Assembly (NCBI RefSeq): GCF_020164475.1
Contig: NZ_JAIQWX010000041.1
Coordinates: 1 to 44,500 of the forward strand
Direction: 5' to 3'
Length of the DNA stretch: 44,500 bases
Source: Pseudomonas sp. REP124
Lineage (GTDB): Bacteria > Pseudomonadota > Gammaproteobacteria > Pseudomonadales > Pseudomonadaceae
A program made the translations under genes and the position numbers. Shown here in pieces: positions 9,701 through 18,629 of the stretch; position 1 is the first letter of the stretch; the number at the start of each line of letters is the position of its first letter. The notes under the pieces are model-generated. The model saw only the letters and a program-made list of their open reading frames with translations. It ran no database searches and was not told the DNA's origin.

Positions 9701-11893
9701 GATCGCCACCGTCAGGCCATCGGCTTGCCCGAGGTGTCCCAGGGGGCGCAGCTGAAGGCGAAGATCGTCGAACATCCGTTGAGCCAAGACCAGTTGCGCG
9801 TGCTGTTGAAGATGCAACCGCGCCGACATCCGTTCTTCAAGGCGCCGACACGTCTTTCCGGAGAGCGAATCGGTTATCCCTTGAGCGATCATCCGAGCAC
9901 TTCCGGGGTGCGACCGTCTTTTTATGAGCGGATGGCGGTGTTGTATCCCACGCTGTTGCCGGATGAGGTCGATGAAGTCATCGGGCAATGGGGTGACCAG
10001 GCGAATACGATCCTGACGCGGCTTGAGGACGAGTACATGCAGCTCAGTCGAGCCCTGCATAACTGGCAGTTTTCCTTGCAAGTCGGGGCACCGGCTGAAG
10101 AACGATTCACTCGGGCTTTCGGCTTGAAGCACTTTGCCCGGGTCAAGATCATCAGGGCTTTGCTTCAGGCCTGGCGCCAGGAAGGGGTGGCGGATCTGGA
10201 CAACACCGGTCAGCCTCAGGGTCAGTTCATCGACTTGTCCGGGATTGACCTGCAGGGCCAACTCAATGAGCTGCCACCGCTGACCGCCAAATTCGATCAC
10301 GTCACGCATCTGGATCTGTCGAGTGCGCAAATCGTCGATAACGTCGATGGCTTCCTTAGCCACTTCATGCGTCTGCGCAAATTGAACATGGGCAATAACG
10401 AGCTGGTCGAGCTGCCTGAACCTCTTGGGCGAATGACGCGCCTGACCGAGCTCGATCTGTCCGGCAATCTGATCAAGCTCGATGCACCCGCGGTGACCCA
10501 ACTGAGCAATCTGACCCGCCTGCGGTTTCTGGGGCTGGAGGACAACCCGCTACTGACGCTGGCGCCGGACATCAGCCGGATGGCGAATCTGGAAACCCTG
10601 CTGTTGGCCGACACGGGCATCAATGCGTGGCCCACCGGCGTGTTCGATCAGCCTCGCCCGCGCACATTCTTTCTGGATATGGAGGCCAATCGGCTGCAAG
10701 TCATCCCCGACGTAGAACCGGGGTCGGCGCAGGCGGAAATCGTTGCGCGCACCGTCATTAGCCACGAGCCGAACTACATCTCTGCGCAGGATTTGCGCAG
10801 GGTCCGGGACTATCGCCTGTCGGTCGGTTTTGAACCGGAGCGCCCGTATCCCGCCCGAGGCATCCTCGACAGTGGGCTGTGGAAAGAGGGGCTGACCGAA
10901 GAACAATGGCGGGCCAAGCAGGACACGTGGGCAGACCTCGAGCGTGAACCCGGGTCTGAGCCGTTTTTCAGGGAGTTGAGGCGGCTTTCGGTGTCCGCCG
11001 ATGGTCGCTCACCCGACGCCAGGGTGAGGGTCGAGTTGTGCCGCAAGGTCTGGCAAATGGTTGAGGCAACGGCCGCGAGTACGGCCCTGAGGGAAAGGCT
11101 GTTTCGTATGGCGACGGCTCCGACCACTTGCGTCGATGCCAACTCGCTGCTGTTCAACACCATGGGCGTCGAGGTGCTGATCGCTCAGGCCTACGAACTG
11201 GGCGCGCAGGATCTGATTGAAACCGAACTGGTGGAGCTGGCCAGAGGCAAGTCGCGTCTGGATGAGCTGAGCAGGATCGCCAAGGAGCGGGTCGATGAGC
11301 TGGTGGCCGAGGGGCGCCATCATTCGGAGTTCAATGAACAGGGTGAGCCTGTCCCGCACTTCGATGCCCACGGCAACCCGCTTGATGACATCGACGAAAC
11401 GGAAATCTTCTTCATTTACCCGACGCGACTGGCCACGCGCCTGGATCTGCCCTGGCAGTCGCGGAACATGACCTTCGGCGCGCCCGAGGTCACGGCGCAG
11501 CGCATCGAAGACGCGTATACCCGGGTTCTGGGCAAGGAGCAGGGACCGCTGTTGCAGGAGCGGTTGCTTGAACAGCCTTTCTGGGTGGAGTTCATCCGCC
11601 GGGCCTATGCGCCGGAGATCAACGAGCTGCGGGTCAGGGGCGAGCGACTGCTGGACTTGCAGGCGGCGCAAAGAGCCTGGCTGGAAAATGATTCAGGCGT
11701 GCAGAAGATTCACTGGCGCGCCGAGATCAAGCGACTGGCGAAATTGCTGGGCAAGCCGCAGAACGAGGTCAAGCCGGGCGAGGTCATGAGCGATGCGGAT
11801 TACTACGCCGAAATGGCTGACATCGGGGCGAAGGAGAATGCGTTGATTGCCAGGGTGACGGGGGAAATCATCAAGCGCACGAAGCTGGGCTGA
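6791..11893 (+). CDS. Giant NEL-type E3 ubiquitin ligase / dermonecrotic-toxin-like effector
   Basis: This is a 1700-residue protein without a recognisable signal peptide. Residues 1-450 resemble the dermonecrotic-toxin-like N-terminal domain found in large Pseudomonas proteins, with a CNNC pair at 172-175. Residues about 453-518 are glycine-rich and hydrophobic (AAFVVPGLGPIMMTIGAAQM, VALNVGFVGTGAAVLP) and could insert in a membrane. Residues about 1160-1285 form several leucine-rich repeats (HLDLSSAQ, KLNMGNNELVELPEPL, ELDLSGNLIKL). Residues about 1365-1690 look like a NEL ubiquitin ligase domain. The expected catalytic Cys is C1447 in TTCVDANSLLFNTMG, in the CxD form seen in IpaH/SspH/SlrP. 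Family knowledge suggests ubiquitination of eukaryotic host proteins after delivery. Neither a secretion system nor a chaperone gene is nearby. The start ATG has only a weak ribosome site. Confidence 0.8.
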   Translation: MPDSKTPASTPEGSFDADFRGVHYDFLKDRIPDWFTQASTRRQTVMSAYDLQLPAWYLKATPGQKKTLADTHKRYRETLNKVDTRLCGIKGVFEFAEQPLKEAIKAKFKLDLDVKNTFFARKYGFKGRDDFFGFFVFDQEPDQSLRYEYRGTSLLEAALANFTPEEAKPQPCNNCQIITTWNSYDGDVLPTFEAINSQAIAIAPHEFAELCRTLDLGAQYQKHIKDILEPKTDSERKALEQALDEHQKQQLAMTTETAHQQSDVSTSAYQMLQQLIGNQRRITLDGQPVVYSTLKVFGIDLVGPLLIGPDRASADQTRRVVAYLPNDPQQPFKEYASRGEFMAELRSRLHNADFRRYFSQFVPMRQQGVFVSELSKRYNTTSVDTQADYPLQADPARLPMEETLIEGDLWQQLRQDSISKTYNDARVVAVPTEDEDREARAQRLQSYLDAANSVLNLAAFVVPGLGPIMMTIGAAQMCDDVFEGIEAFEQGEIKEMWAHLASVALNVGFVGTGAAVLPKVQLSSVVDTLKPVTLANGQQKLWNPDITSYRSSITLAPESEADEWGLHTHEGQRLLRVDGDHYEVEQNPATERFRIKHPTRPDAYSPELVHNRQGAWHHEGENPQTWDGPKLMRRLGPLAEGFSDAELEHIRQTSGIDNDVLRRMHAQGESIPAILLETLKKFRAYADAVKISQGSAKGQLSGYLAPLAVELPGWPANKAIEVFTEDDLAGPSIRYGNPDAAAKDVLKVTRQDLLEGRVPERIVAFLSEAEIKALLPNYTPRTPAERAGAVQQQLQAHAARERLRLTQSIYAEQQKSSDPAVAVVQRDFSGLPTSMVRELLADATPAERLRLETEKRVPLRIAEGARRLQQQLRLTRAYEGLHLEALANADTETLVLNSLPALPGWTNDLRIEVREGGLEGKLRASVGAPDASERKVLVRDADGRYETRNDRDEHLHGSDDLFNSIQHALPDRHRQAIGLPEVSQGAQLKAKIVEHPLSQDQLRVLLKMQPRRHPFFKAPTRLSGERIGYPLSDHPSTSGVRPSFYERMAVLYPTLLPDEVDEVIGQWGDQANTILTRLEDEYMQLSRALHNWQFSLQVGAPAEERFTRAFGLKHFARVKIIRALLQAWRQEGVADLDNTGQPQGQFIDLSGIDLQGQLNELPPLTAKFDHVTHLDLSSAQIVDNVDGFLSHFMRLRKLNMGNNELVELPEPLGRMTRLTELDLSGNLIKLDAPAVTQLSNLTRLRFLGLEDNPLLTLAPDISRMANLETLLLADTGINAWPTGVFDQPRPRTFFLDMEANRLQVIPDVEPGSAQAEIVARTVISHEPNYISAQDLRRVRDYRLSVGFEPERPYPARGILDSGLWKEGLTEEQWRAKQDTWADLEREPGSEPFFRELRRLSVSADGRSPDARVRVELCRKVWQMVEATAASTALRERLFRMATAPTTCVDANSLLFNTMGVEVLIAQAYELGAQDLIETELVELARGKSRLDELSRIAKERVDELVAEGRHHSEFNEQGEPVPHFDAHGNPLDDIDETEIFFIYPTRLATRLDLPWQSRNMTFGAPEVTAQRIEDAYTRVLGKEQGPLLQERLLEQPFWVEFIRRAYAPEINELRVRGERLLDLQAAQRAWLENDSGVQKIHWRAEIKRLAKLLGKPQNEVKPGEVMSDADYYAEMADIGAKENALIARVTGEIIKRTKLG

Positions 11894-11930
11894 TTTCTGA
11901 AACGCTGAAAAACCCGAGACCAGCACAATC

Positions 11931-12054
11931 CTGTGGCGAGGGGGTTTACCCCCGTTCGGCGGCGCAGCCGTCGCAAAACCTGAATGCACGGTCTGCCTGA
12001 AAAAATGCAGGGGGCCGCTTCGCAGCCCAACGGGGGTAAACCCCCTCACCACAG
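11931..12054. repeat. Long imperfect palindrome of the GTGGCGAGGGGG repeat family
   Basis: The outer arms CTGTGGCGAGGGGGTTTACC (11931) and the inverse ending CCTCACCACAG (12054) flank inner complementary segments around GCCGTCGC and GCTTCGCAGCCC. It lies between the convergent ends of the giant effector gene and ureC and may end transcription from both. A related palindrome occurs at 38089-38236. Confidence 0.75.
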
Positions 12055-12085
12055 GGACCGAGTGCCCCCGTAGAAAGGGGTTCTA

Positions 12086-13786
12086 TCAGAACAAAAAGTA
12101 CCGCTGCGCCATTGGTAGCGTTTCCGCCGGCTCACACCACAGCAACATCCCATCCGCCTTGACCTGATAGGTCTGCGGATCGACATCGATACTCGGCAGA
12201 TAATCGTTGTGGATCAGATCGGTTTTCTGCACATCGCGGCATCCCTTGACCACGGCGATTTTCTTCTTCAGGCCCAGCGCCTCGGGAAGGCCTGCCGCCT
12301 GCGCCGCCTGGCTGATGAAGGTCAGGCTGGTGGCGTGCAGCGAGCCACCGTAGCTTGCGAACATCGGCCGGTAATGCACCGGCTGCGGCGTCGGAATCGA
12401 CGCGTTGGCATCGCCCATCAGACTGGCCGCAATGGCCCCGCCCTTGAGAATCAGCGTCGGCTTGACCCCGAAAAACGCCGGACGCCACAGCACCAGATCC
12501 GCCCATTTCCCCACTTCCACCGAACCCACCTCATGGCTGATGCCGTGGGTGATCGCCGGGTTGATGGTGTACTTGGCGATGTAGCGCTTGGCGCGGAAGT
12601 TGTCGTTGCCCGGGCCGTCACCCGGCAGCGGGCCGCGCTGTTTTTTCATCTTGTCGGCGGTCTGCCAGGTACGGGTGATCACTTCGCCGACCCGGCCCAT
12701 GGCCTGGCTGTCGGAGCTGATCATCGAGAACGCGCCCAGATCGTGGAGGATGTCTTCGGCGGCAATCGTCTCGCGGCGGATGCGGCTTTCGGCGAAGGCC
12801 ACGTCTTCGGCGATGCTCGGGTCCAGGTGGTGGCAGACCATGAGCATGTCCAGGTGTTCGTCGATGGTGTTGCGGGTGAACGGCCGGGTCGGGTTGGTCG
12901 AGCTCGGCAACACGTTGGGGAAACCGCAGGCCTTGATGATGTCCGGCGCATGCCCGCCGCCCGCGCCTTCGGTGTGATAGGTGTGGATGGTGCGGCCCTT
13001 GAACGCGCCGAGAGTGGTTTCGACGAAGCCGGACTCGTTGAGAGTGTCGGTGTGGATCGCGACCTGCACGTCGTAGTCGTCAGCGACGCTCAGGCAGTTG
13101 TCGATGCTCGCCGAGGTGGTGCCCCAGTCTTCGTGCAGTTTCAGGCCAATGGCGCCGGCCTTGACCTGTTCGATCAACGGCTCGGGCAGGCTGGCGTTGC
13201 CCTTGCCGGTGAGGCCGATGTTCATCGGGAAAGCGTCCGCCGCCTGGAGCATCCGCGCCAGATGCCACGGCCCGGACGTGCAGGTGGTGGCGTTGGTGCC
13301 GGTGGCCGGCCCGGTGCCGCCGCCGATCATGGTGGTGACGCCGCTCATCAGCGCTTCTTCGATCTGCTGCGGGCAGATGAAGTGGATGTGTGTGTCGATG
13401 CCCCCGGCGGTGAGGATCATGCCTTCGCCGGCGATCACTTCGGTGCTGGCGCCGATGGCGATGTCGACGTTGGGCTGTATATCCGGGTTGCCGGCCTTGC
13501 CGATGGCCTGGATGCGCCCGTCCTTGAGGCCGACATCCGCCTTGACGATGCCCCAGTGGTCGATGATCAGCGCGTTGGTGATCAGGGTGTCGACCACCTC
13601 GGCGGCGAGCAACTGGCTCTGGCCCTGACCGTCACGAATGACCTTGCCGCCACCGAATTTCACTTCTTCGCCGTAGGTGGTGAAGTCCTTTTCCACTTCG
13701 ATCCACAGTTCGGTATCGGCAAGGCGGACCTTGTCGCCGACGGTGGGGCCGAACATGTCGGCGTAGGCTTGTCTTGAGATTTTCAT
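12086..13786 (-). CDS. ureC: Urease alpha subunit UreC (catalytic)
   Basis: This 566-residue catalytic subunit hydrolyses urea to ammonia and carbamate in the cytoplasm. The nickel-binding set is visible: HIHFICPQQ (two His), the carbamylated lysine in [35 protein letters not shown], and the flap MVCHHLDPS with its mobile Cys-His pair. [13 protein letters not shown] follows with the metal-bound Asp. I chose the start [20 protein letters not shown] (ATG ending at 13786) over an upstream ATG at 13805-13807 because it is the family start. It is last in the ureD-A-(acetyltransferases)-B-C series, 147 bp after ureB with a REP in the gap. Accessory genes for nickel loading other than ureD are absent from the window. 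Confidence 0.97.
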   Translation of the reverse strand: MKISRQAYADMFGPTVGDKVRLADTELWIEVEKDFTTYGEEVKFGGGKVIRDGQGQSQLLAAEVVDTLITNALIIDHWGIVKADVGLKDGRIQAIGKAGNPDIQPNVDIAIGASTEVIAGEGMILTAGGIDTHIHFICPQQIEEALMSGVTTMIGGGTGPATGTNATTCTSGPWHLARMLQAADAFPMNIGLTGKGNASLPEPLIEQVKAGAIGLKLHEDWGTTSASIDNCLSVADDYDVQVAIHTDTLNESGFVETTLGAFKGRTIHTYHTEGAGGGHAPDIIKACGFPNVLPSSTNPTRPFTRNTIDEHLDMLMVCHHLDPSIAEDVAFAESRIRRETIAAEDILHDLGAFSMISSDSQAMGRVGEVITRTWQTADKMKKQRGPLPGDGPGNDNFRAKRYIAKYTINPAITHGISHEVGSVEVGKWADLVLWRPAFFGVKPTLILKGGAIAASLMGDANASIPTPQPVHYRPMFASYGGSLHATSLTFISQAAQAAGLPEALGLKKKIAVVKGCRDVQKTDLIHNDYLPSIDVDPQTYQVKADGMLLWCEPAETLPMAQRYFLF

Positions 13787-13837
13787 CGGCTTGCCTTGGG
13801 ATTCCATTGAATTTGAGACCGCTCGCGTTGCGAGCTA

Positions 13838-13908
13838 TCGCAGCCTCGCTGCGCTCGGAAGCTCCTACAGGGGAACGCGGTCAACTGTGGGAGCGAGCCT
13901 GCTCGCGA
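13838..13908. repeat. REP element within the ureB-ureC gap
   Basis: A full REP core TGTGGGAGCGAGCCTGCTCG plus CGA lies at 13886-13908. A related degenerate palindromic segment (TCGCAGCCTCGCTGCGCTCG) lies at about 13838-13870. They separate ureB from ureC inside what should be one transcript, so they may tune the relative expression of the subunits. Confidence 0.7.
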
Positions 13909-13933
13909 TTGGCCGGTACTGACAACGCAAAAC

Positions 13934-14238
13934 CTAAAGGTCACCCATGACCCGCCCGGCGAACCCGAACACCCGCCGATGCCCGGCCAGGTCTACCAGC
14001 TCCACCTCCCGACTCTGCCCCGGCTCGAAACGCACCGCGGTGCCGGCGGGGATGTTCAGGCGCATGCCACGGCTGGCCGCGCGGTCGAAGGTGAGGGCGT
14101 CATTGGTTTCGAAAAAGTGATAGTGCGAACCGACCTGAATCGGTCGGTCGCCGCTGTTGGCCACCGCCAGGCTGATCGTGCGGCGACCGGCGTTGAGTTC
14201 GATCTCGCCGGGCTGGATCTGCAATTCACCGGGAATCA

Positions 14239-14239
<1 letters not shown>
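13934..14239 (-). CDS. ureB: Urease beta subunit UreB
   Basis: This 101-residue structural subunit of urease opens [20 protein letters not shown] and has the family motif [20 protein letters not shown] followed by [16 protein letters not shown] chose the ATG at 14237-14239, which overlaps the stop of the upstream acetyltransferase gene by one base (TGATG), indicating translational coupling. A longer upstream frame would add 22 residues unlike the family. Confidence 0.96.
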
Positions 14240-14778
<539 letters not shown>

Positions 14779-15312
14779 TCACTCCTTGCCGGCGACGGGA
14801 GGCTCGGCGCCAGGATTGAGGGTCAGTTGCATGAAGGTCAGGTCCAGCCAGCGACCGAACTTGATACCGACCTGCGGCATCTGCCCGGTGGTAATGAAAC
14901 CTATACGCTCGTGCAGGTGAATGGACGCGGCGTTGCCGCTCTCGATGGCCGCGACCATCACGTGCTTGGCGCAGCCTTTGGCGCGCTCGATCAGCACGTC
15001 CATCAATTTAGGACCCAAGCCATTGCCACGCTGGTCGCTGCGCACGTAGACCGAGTGCTCGACGGTGTGGCGAAAGCCCTCGAACGGCCGCCAGTCACCG
15101 AAGGAGGCGTAGCCCAGCACGGTGTTTTCAGTGTCGACGATCACCAGGATCGGATAGGCCTGGGCCTGCCGCGCGTCGAACCAGGCCTGACGGTTGCCCA
15201 GGTCCACGGGTTGTTCGTTCCAGATCGCGGTGGTGTTGAGCACGGCGTCGTTGTAGATGTCACGCAGGGCCGGCAGATCGGCGGGTACGGCATCGCGGAT
15301 GGTGTAAGTCAT
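14779..15312 (-). CDS. Phosphinothricin/methionine-sulfoximine-type N-acetyltransferase
   Basis: This 177-residue GNAT enzyme is of the PAT/MddA subgroup, which acetylates glutamate analogues such as methionine sulfoximine and phosphinothricin. Subgroup features are IRDAVPADLPALRDIYNDAV, TAIWNEQPVDL, GYASFGDWRPFEGFRHTVEH, and the CoA loop VRSDQRGNGLGPKLMDVLIE. ESGNAASIHLHERIGF then GIKFGRWLDLTFMQ follow, all in the expected order. A homologue lies between ureA and ureB in P. aeruginosa as I recall (PA4866), so the placement is conserved. It starts 10 bp after the ureA stop. Its natural role may be to protect glutamine synthetase when ammonia is assimilated, but this is inference. Confidence 0.88.
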   Translation of the reverse strand: MTYTIRDAVPADLPALRDIYNDAVLNTTAIWNEQPVDLGNRQAWFDARQAQAYPILVIVDTENTVLGYASFGDWRPFEGFRHTVEHSVYVRSDQRGNGLGPKLMDVLIERAKGCAKHVMVAAIESGNAASIHLHERIGFITTGQMPQVGIKFGRWLDLTFMQLTLNPGAEPPVAGKE

Positions 15313-15321
15313 GACGTTGTC

Positions 15322-15624
15322 TCAGGCAATCGGTTGATGGACGGTGACCAGTTTGGTGCCGTCGGGAAAGGTCGCTTCGACCTGGATCTCCGGGATCATT
15401 TCCGGGATGCCCTCCATGACTTGTTCACGGCTCAGCAGCGTGGTGCCGAAGTGCATCAGCTCGGCCACGGTCTGGCCGTCGCGGGCGCCTTCGAGGAGCG
15501 CTGCGGAAATATAGGCCATGGCCTCCGGATAATTGAGCTTCAAACCGCGAGCCAGACGCCGCTCGGCCACGAGGCCTGCGGTGAAGATCAGCAGCTTGTC
15601 TTTTTCACGTGGGGTCAGGTCCAT
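15322..15624 (-). CDS. ureA: Urease gamma subunit UreA
   Basis: This 100-residue smallest structural subunit opens [20 protein letters not shown] and has [39 protein letters not shown] and a closing [15 protein letters not shown], all at the usual positions and length. It assembles with UreB and UreC into the urease core. A REP pair separates it from ureD upstream. Confidence 0.97.
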   Translation of the reverse strand: MDLTPREKDKLLIFTAGLVAERRLARGLKLNYPEAMAYISAALLEGARDGQTVAELMHFGTTLLSREQVMEGIPEMIPEIQVEATFPDGTKLVTVHQPIA

Positions 15625-15673
15625 CGTTGAAAATCCATCTCGGCAGAAAAATTAGATCTGTGAATACATACCC

Positions 15674-15762
15674 TGTGGGAGCGGGCTTGCTCGCGAAAGC
15701 GGTGTGTCAGGCAACATCTGTGGGGCTGACACACCGCCTTCGCGAGCAAGCCCGCTCCCACA
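15674..15762. repeat. REP doublet between ureD and ureA
   Basis: Inward-facing REP cores at 15674-15696 and 15740-15762 fill most of the 151-bp gap between ureD and ureA. They could reduce read-through or stabilise mRNA ends in the operon. Confidence 0.9.
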
Positions 15763-15775
15763 GTTTGATCGTGTT

Positions 15776-16615
15776 TCAGGTGCTCCAAATTCGCGGCGGG
15801 ACGGCTTCCCGGCCGAGCAGGGCGGGGCGCAGCAGTTTCCAAAGCTCGATCAACCACCCCCTCGCCAACAGCGCCTCACTCGCCAGACACCGCGCCACCA
15901 GCAGCCCCGGCAACTGGGTCAAATCCCCGCGCACCTTAGCGCCCAACGACCGGCAGCGCTCCAGCAATTCACCATCAATCTCACCCGTTACCAGCAGCGT
16001 GGCAAACACCGGTTGCCCATCCAGCCCGATCGGCGAGTCCAGCAAGCCGTCGCCACCAACGACACGCTGGCGCTCATGCCAGAGCAACGCACCATCGCGC
16101 CGAATATCCAGCTGCGCCTGGAAGTGCCCGAGGTCGAAGCGTTCGTCGCTGGCCGGACGACCCAGCGCAACCACATCCCAGTAGAACAACCGGGCATCGC
16201 CTTCGAGGTCGATGCAGGTGCGCAACTCTGCCTGGGCCGCACTGAAAACGATCGTCTCCTGGGGCAACCATTCCAGTGTGGCACCGGCTGCGACTTTCAG
16301 GTCCAGCCGCTGATACGCGGCGCTGGCGGCGCGATACCACTTGGCCGCGCCGGGGCTGGTGATCTGCGCCCAGGCATCGCGGCCGACGCAGGCCGAGATG
16401 TCCAGCCGATCACCCCCGGCGATCCCGCCCGGCGGGTGGACGATGATGTGTTGGCACACCTCGGGCCCTTCGGCATACAGATGCTTCTGCACCCGCAGCG
16501 GGCCTTTGTGCCGACGCTGAACCGGGCGCGTGCTGTCGCCGAATCGGGCGTAGCCCAGATCCAGCTCGGCGTGCCAACTGGGGGTGAACAAGGCGCCGGA
16601 AGCGGGAAGGGTCAT
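15776..16615 (-). CDS. ureD: Urease accessory protein UreD
   Basis: This 279-residue accessory protein forms the UreD-UreF-UreG complex that delivers nickel to apo-urease. Family features are [56 protein letters not shown], and [11 protein letters not shown] chose the ATG at 16613-16615 ([18 protein letters not shown]) because the longer upstream frame reads into the repeat at 16686-16820. It is the first urease gene, and the 305-bp gap upstream separates it from urtE. It may have its own promoter or be read from urtA. Confidence 0.93.
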   Translation of the reverse strand: MTLPASGALFTPSWHAELDLGYARFGDSTRPVQRRHKGPLRVQKHLYAEGPEVCQHIIVHPPGGIAGGDRLDISACVGRDAWAQITSPGAAKWYRAASAAYQRLDLKVAAGATLEWLPQETIVFSAAQAELRTCIDLEGDARLFYWDVVALGRPASDERFDLGHFQAQLDIRRDGALLWHERQRVVGGDGLLDSPIGLDGQPVFATLLVTGEIDGELLERCRSLGAKVRGDLTQLPGLLVARCLASEALLARGWLIELWKLLRPALLGREAVPPRIWST

Positions 16616-16685
16616 GGTGAGTGCTTGTGGTGGGCTTGTTCGGGCGGTTGCAAAGGCTGTGCCGCAGGCCGGAATGCGAATGCCC

Positions 16686-16820
16686 TTGTAGCAGCTGGCG
16701 AAGCCTGCGTCCGGCTGCGAAGCAGTCGTCAAATCGGCTGGCGCGGTGTATCAGGCAGACCTCGCGCTCAGGTTTTACGACTGCTTCGCAGCCGGACGCA
16801 GGCTTCGCCAGTTGCTACAG
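16686..16820. repeat. Long inverted repeat of a second family (TGTAGCAGCTGGCGAAGCCT)
   Basis: This lies in the 305-bp gap between urtE and ureD, which holds no gene. The left arm starts TTGTAGCAGCTGGCGAAGCC at 16686 and continues to about 16730. The right arm is its near-exact inverse, ending GCCAGTTGCTACAG at 16820, with about 45 bp between. It differs from the GTGGGAGCG REP family and is likely another mobile palindrome. Transcription from urtE into ureD would have to pass through it. Confidence 0.85.
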
Positions 16821-16920
16821 GGTTCGTGTTTTGGCTTGGGAAGGTGGATGGCTGCTGAGGGTCGGGCGCACCAGAAGGAGGCGTCTTCCAATGCGTGATG
16901 CAACAAAATGGTTCACAGAC

Positions 16921-17619
16921 TCAGATCGTGACCAACCCGCGCACGCCCTCGGCTTCCATGTTTTCACCACGCCCCTGCTGCACGATCTCACCACGGGACA
17001 TCACCAGATACTGGTCAGCCAGTTCCGCGGCGAAATCGTAGAACTGCTCCACCAGCAGAATCGCCATGTCGCCGCGCGCCGCGAGTTTCTTGATCACCGC
17101 GCCGATTTCCTTGATCACCGACGGCTGGATGCCTTCGGTGGGTTCGTCGAGGATCAGCAGGCGCGGGCGGCTGGCCAGTGCGCGGCCGATGGCGAGTTGC
17201 TGTTGCTGGCCGCCGGACAGATCCCCGCCGCGTCGGTGCTTCATTTGCAGCAGCACAGGGAACAGCTCGTAGATGAAGGCCGGGACTTCCTTCGCTTCGC
17301 TGCCGGGAAAGCGCGACAGGCCCATCAACAGGTTTTCTTCCACCGTCAGCCGGCCGAAGATTTCCCGGCCCTGGGGCACGTAGGCGATCCCGGCGTGGAC
17401 CCGCTGGTGCGGCTTGAAGCCGGTGATGGCTTTGCCTTCCCAGTTCACCGCGCCTTCCTTGGCGGGCAGCAGGCCCATCAGGCACTTGAGCAGGGTGGTC
17501 TTGCCCACGCCGTTGCGCCCGAGCAGGCAGGTGACTTCGCCGACCTTCACGTCGAAGCTCAGACCGCGCAGGATGTGGCTTCCGCCGTAGTATTGGTGCA
17601 GTTTTTCGACTTGCAGCAT
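16921..17619 (-). CDS. urtE: Urea ABC transporter ATP-binding protein UrtE
   Basis: This 232-residue ABC ATPase of the branched-chain amino acid/urea (LivF-like) type has Walker A GRNGVGKTT, Q-loop VPQGREIF, signature LSGGQQQQLAIGRAL, Walker B LLILDEPTEG and the switch His-equivalent region LLVEQF. I chose the start MLQVEKLHQYYGGSHILRGL, because an upstream in-frame ATG at 17641-17643 adds only eight unlike residues. It pairs with UrtD to power urea import through UrtB and UrtC. A REP pair fills the gap from urtD. Confidence 0.95.
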   Translation of the reverse strand: MLQVEKLHQYYGGSHILRGLSFDVKVGEVTCLLGRNGVGKTTLLKCLMGLLPAKEGAVNWEGKAITGFKPHQRVHAGIAYVPQGREIFGRLTVEENLLMGLSRFPGSEAKEVPAFIYELFPVLLQMKHRRGGDLSGGQQQQLAIGRALASRPRLLILDEPTEGIQPSVIKEIGAVIKKLAARGDMAILLVEQFYDFAAELADQYLVMSRGEIVQQGRGENMEAEGVRGLVTI

Positions 17620-17650
17620 TTCCCGATTCCTTGTGTTACACACAAAACCC

Positions 17651-17740
17651 TGTGGGAGCTGGCTTGCCAGCGATGAGGCCGGCTAATCCGAAATGGATAC
17701 TGACTGACCCACCGCCATCGCTGGCAAGCCAGCTCCCACA
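17651..17740. repeat. REP doublet, GAGCTGGCTTGCCAGC variant
   Basis: TGTGGGAGCTGGCTTGCCAG plus CGA at 17651-17673 and the inverse at 17718-17740 sit between urtD and urtE. The core palindrome differs from the GGGCTTGCTCGC version elsewhere, but the flanks are the same, with compensating changes on both arms. Confidence 0.88.
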
Positions 17741-17759
17741 GGTTCTGTATTCGCAAATC

Positions 17760-18629
17760 TTAACGACCGAGGTAAACCTCGATCACCCGCTCATTGTCCT
17801 GCACCTGCTCCAGCGACCCCTCGGCCAGCACGCTGCCCTGGTGCAGCACCGTCACATGGTCGGCAATCGAACCGACAAAACCCATGTCATGCTCCACTAC
17901 CATCAGCGAATGCTTGCCCGCCAGGCTCTTGAACAGCTCGGCGGTGAATTCGGTTTCGGCGTCGGTCATGCCGGCCACCGGTTCGTCGAGCAGCAGCAGT
18001 TGCGGGTCCTGCATCAGCAGCATGCCGATCTCCAGAAACTGCTTCTGCCCGTGGGACAGCAAGCCGGCCGGGCGATTGACCGAGGTGGTCAGGCGAATGG
18101 TTTCCAGCACTTCGCTGATGCGGTCCCTCTGTTCGCCGCTCAGTCGCGCCCGCAGGCTGGCCCACACCGACTTGTCGGTTTTCTGCGCCAGCTCCAGGTT
18201 CTCGAACACGCTCAGCGCCTCGAACACCGTCGGCTTCTGGAACTTGCGGCCGATGCCGGCCTGGGCGATCTGCACTTCGCTCATCTGCGTCAGGTCCAGG
18301 GTTTCGCCGAACCAGGCCTTGCCGTGAGTGGGTCGGGTCTTGCCGGTGATCACGTCCATCAGCGTGGTCTTGCCCGCGCCGTTGGGGCCGATGATGCAGC
18401 GCAGTTCGCCGACGCCGATATACAGATTCAGATCGTTCAGCGCCTTGAAACCGTCGAAGCTGACGCTGATGTCCTCCAGGGTCAGGATGGTGCCGTGTCG
18501 GGTATCCAGGCCGGGGCCGACGCGTTGACCCAGGCCAATGGCATCGCGGCTGCTGCCGGCATCCTTGTTCGGTTGCGGAGGGTAGAAGGCCGGTTCGAGC
18601 ATGAAATCAGCCGTCGCAGGAGTTTTCAT
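17760..18629 (-). CDS. urtD: Urea ABC transporter ATP-binding protein UrtD
   Basis: This 289-residue LivG-like ABC ATPase has Walker A GPNGAGKTTLMDVI, signature-like LLSHGQKQFLEIGM (the LSHGQ variant typical of UrtD), Walker B LLLLDEPVAGM and switch VVEHDMGFV. The N-terminus carries about 45 extra polar residues before the ABC core at ILTLEDISVSF, a common trait in Pseudomonas UrtD. Its start overlaps the urtC stop by four bases (ATGA), indicating coupled translation. Confidence 0.95.
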   Translation of the reverse strand: MKTPATADFMLEPAFYPPQPNKDAGSSRDAIGLGQRVGPGLDTRHGTILTLEDISVSFDGFKALNDLNLYIGVGELRCIIGPNGAGKTTLMDVITGKTRPTHGKAWFGETLDLTQMSEVQIAQAGIGRKFQKPTVFEALSVFENLELAQKTDKSVWASLRARLSGEQRDRISEVLETIRLTTSVNRPAGLLSHGQKQFLEIGMLLMQDPQLLLLDEPVAGMTDAETEFTAELFKSLAGKHSLMVVEHDMGFVGSIADHVTVLHQGSVLAEGSLEQVQDNERVIEVYLGR

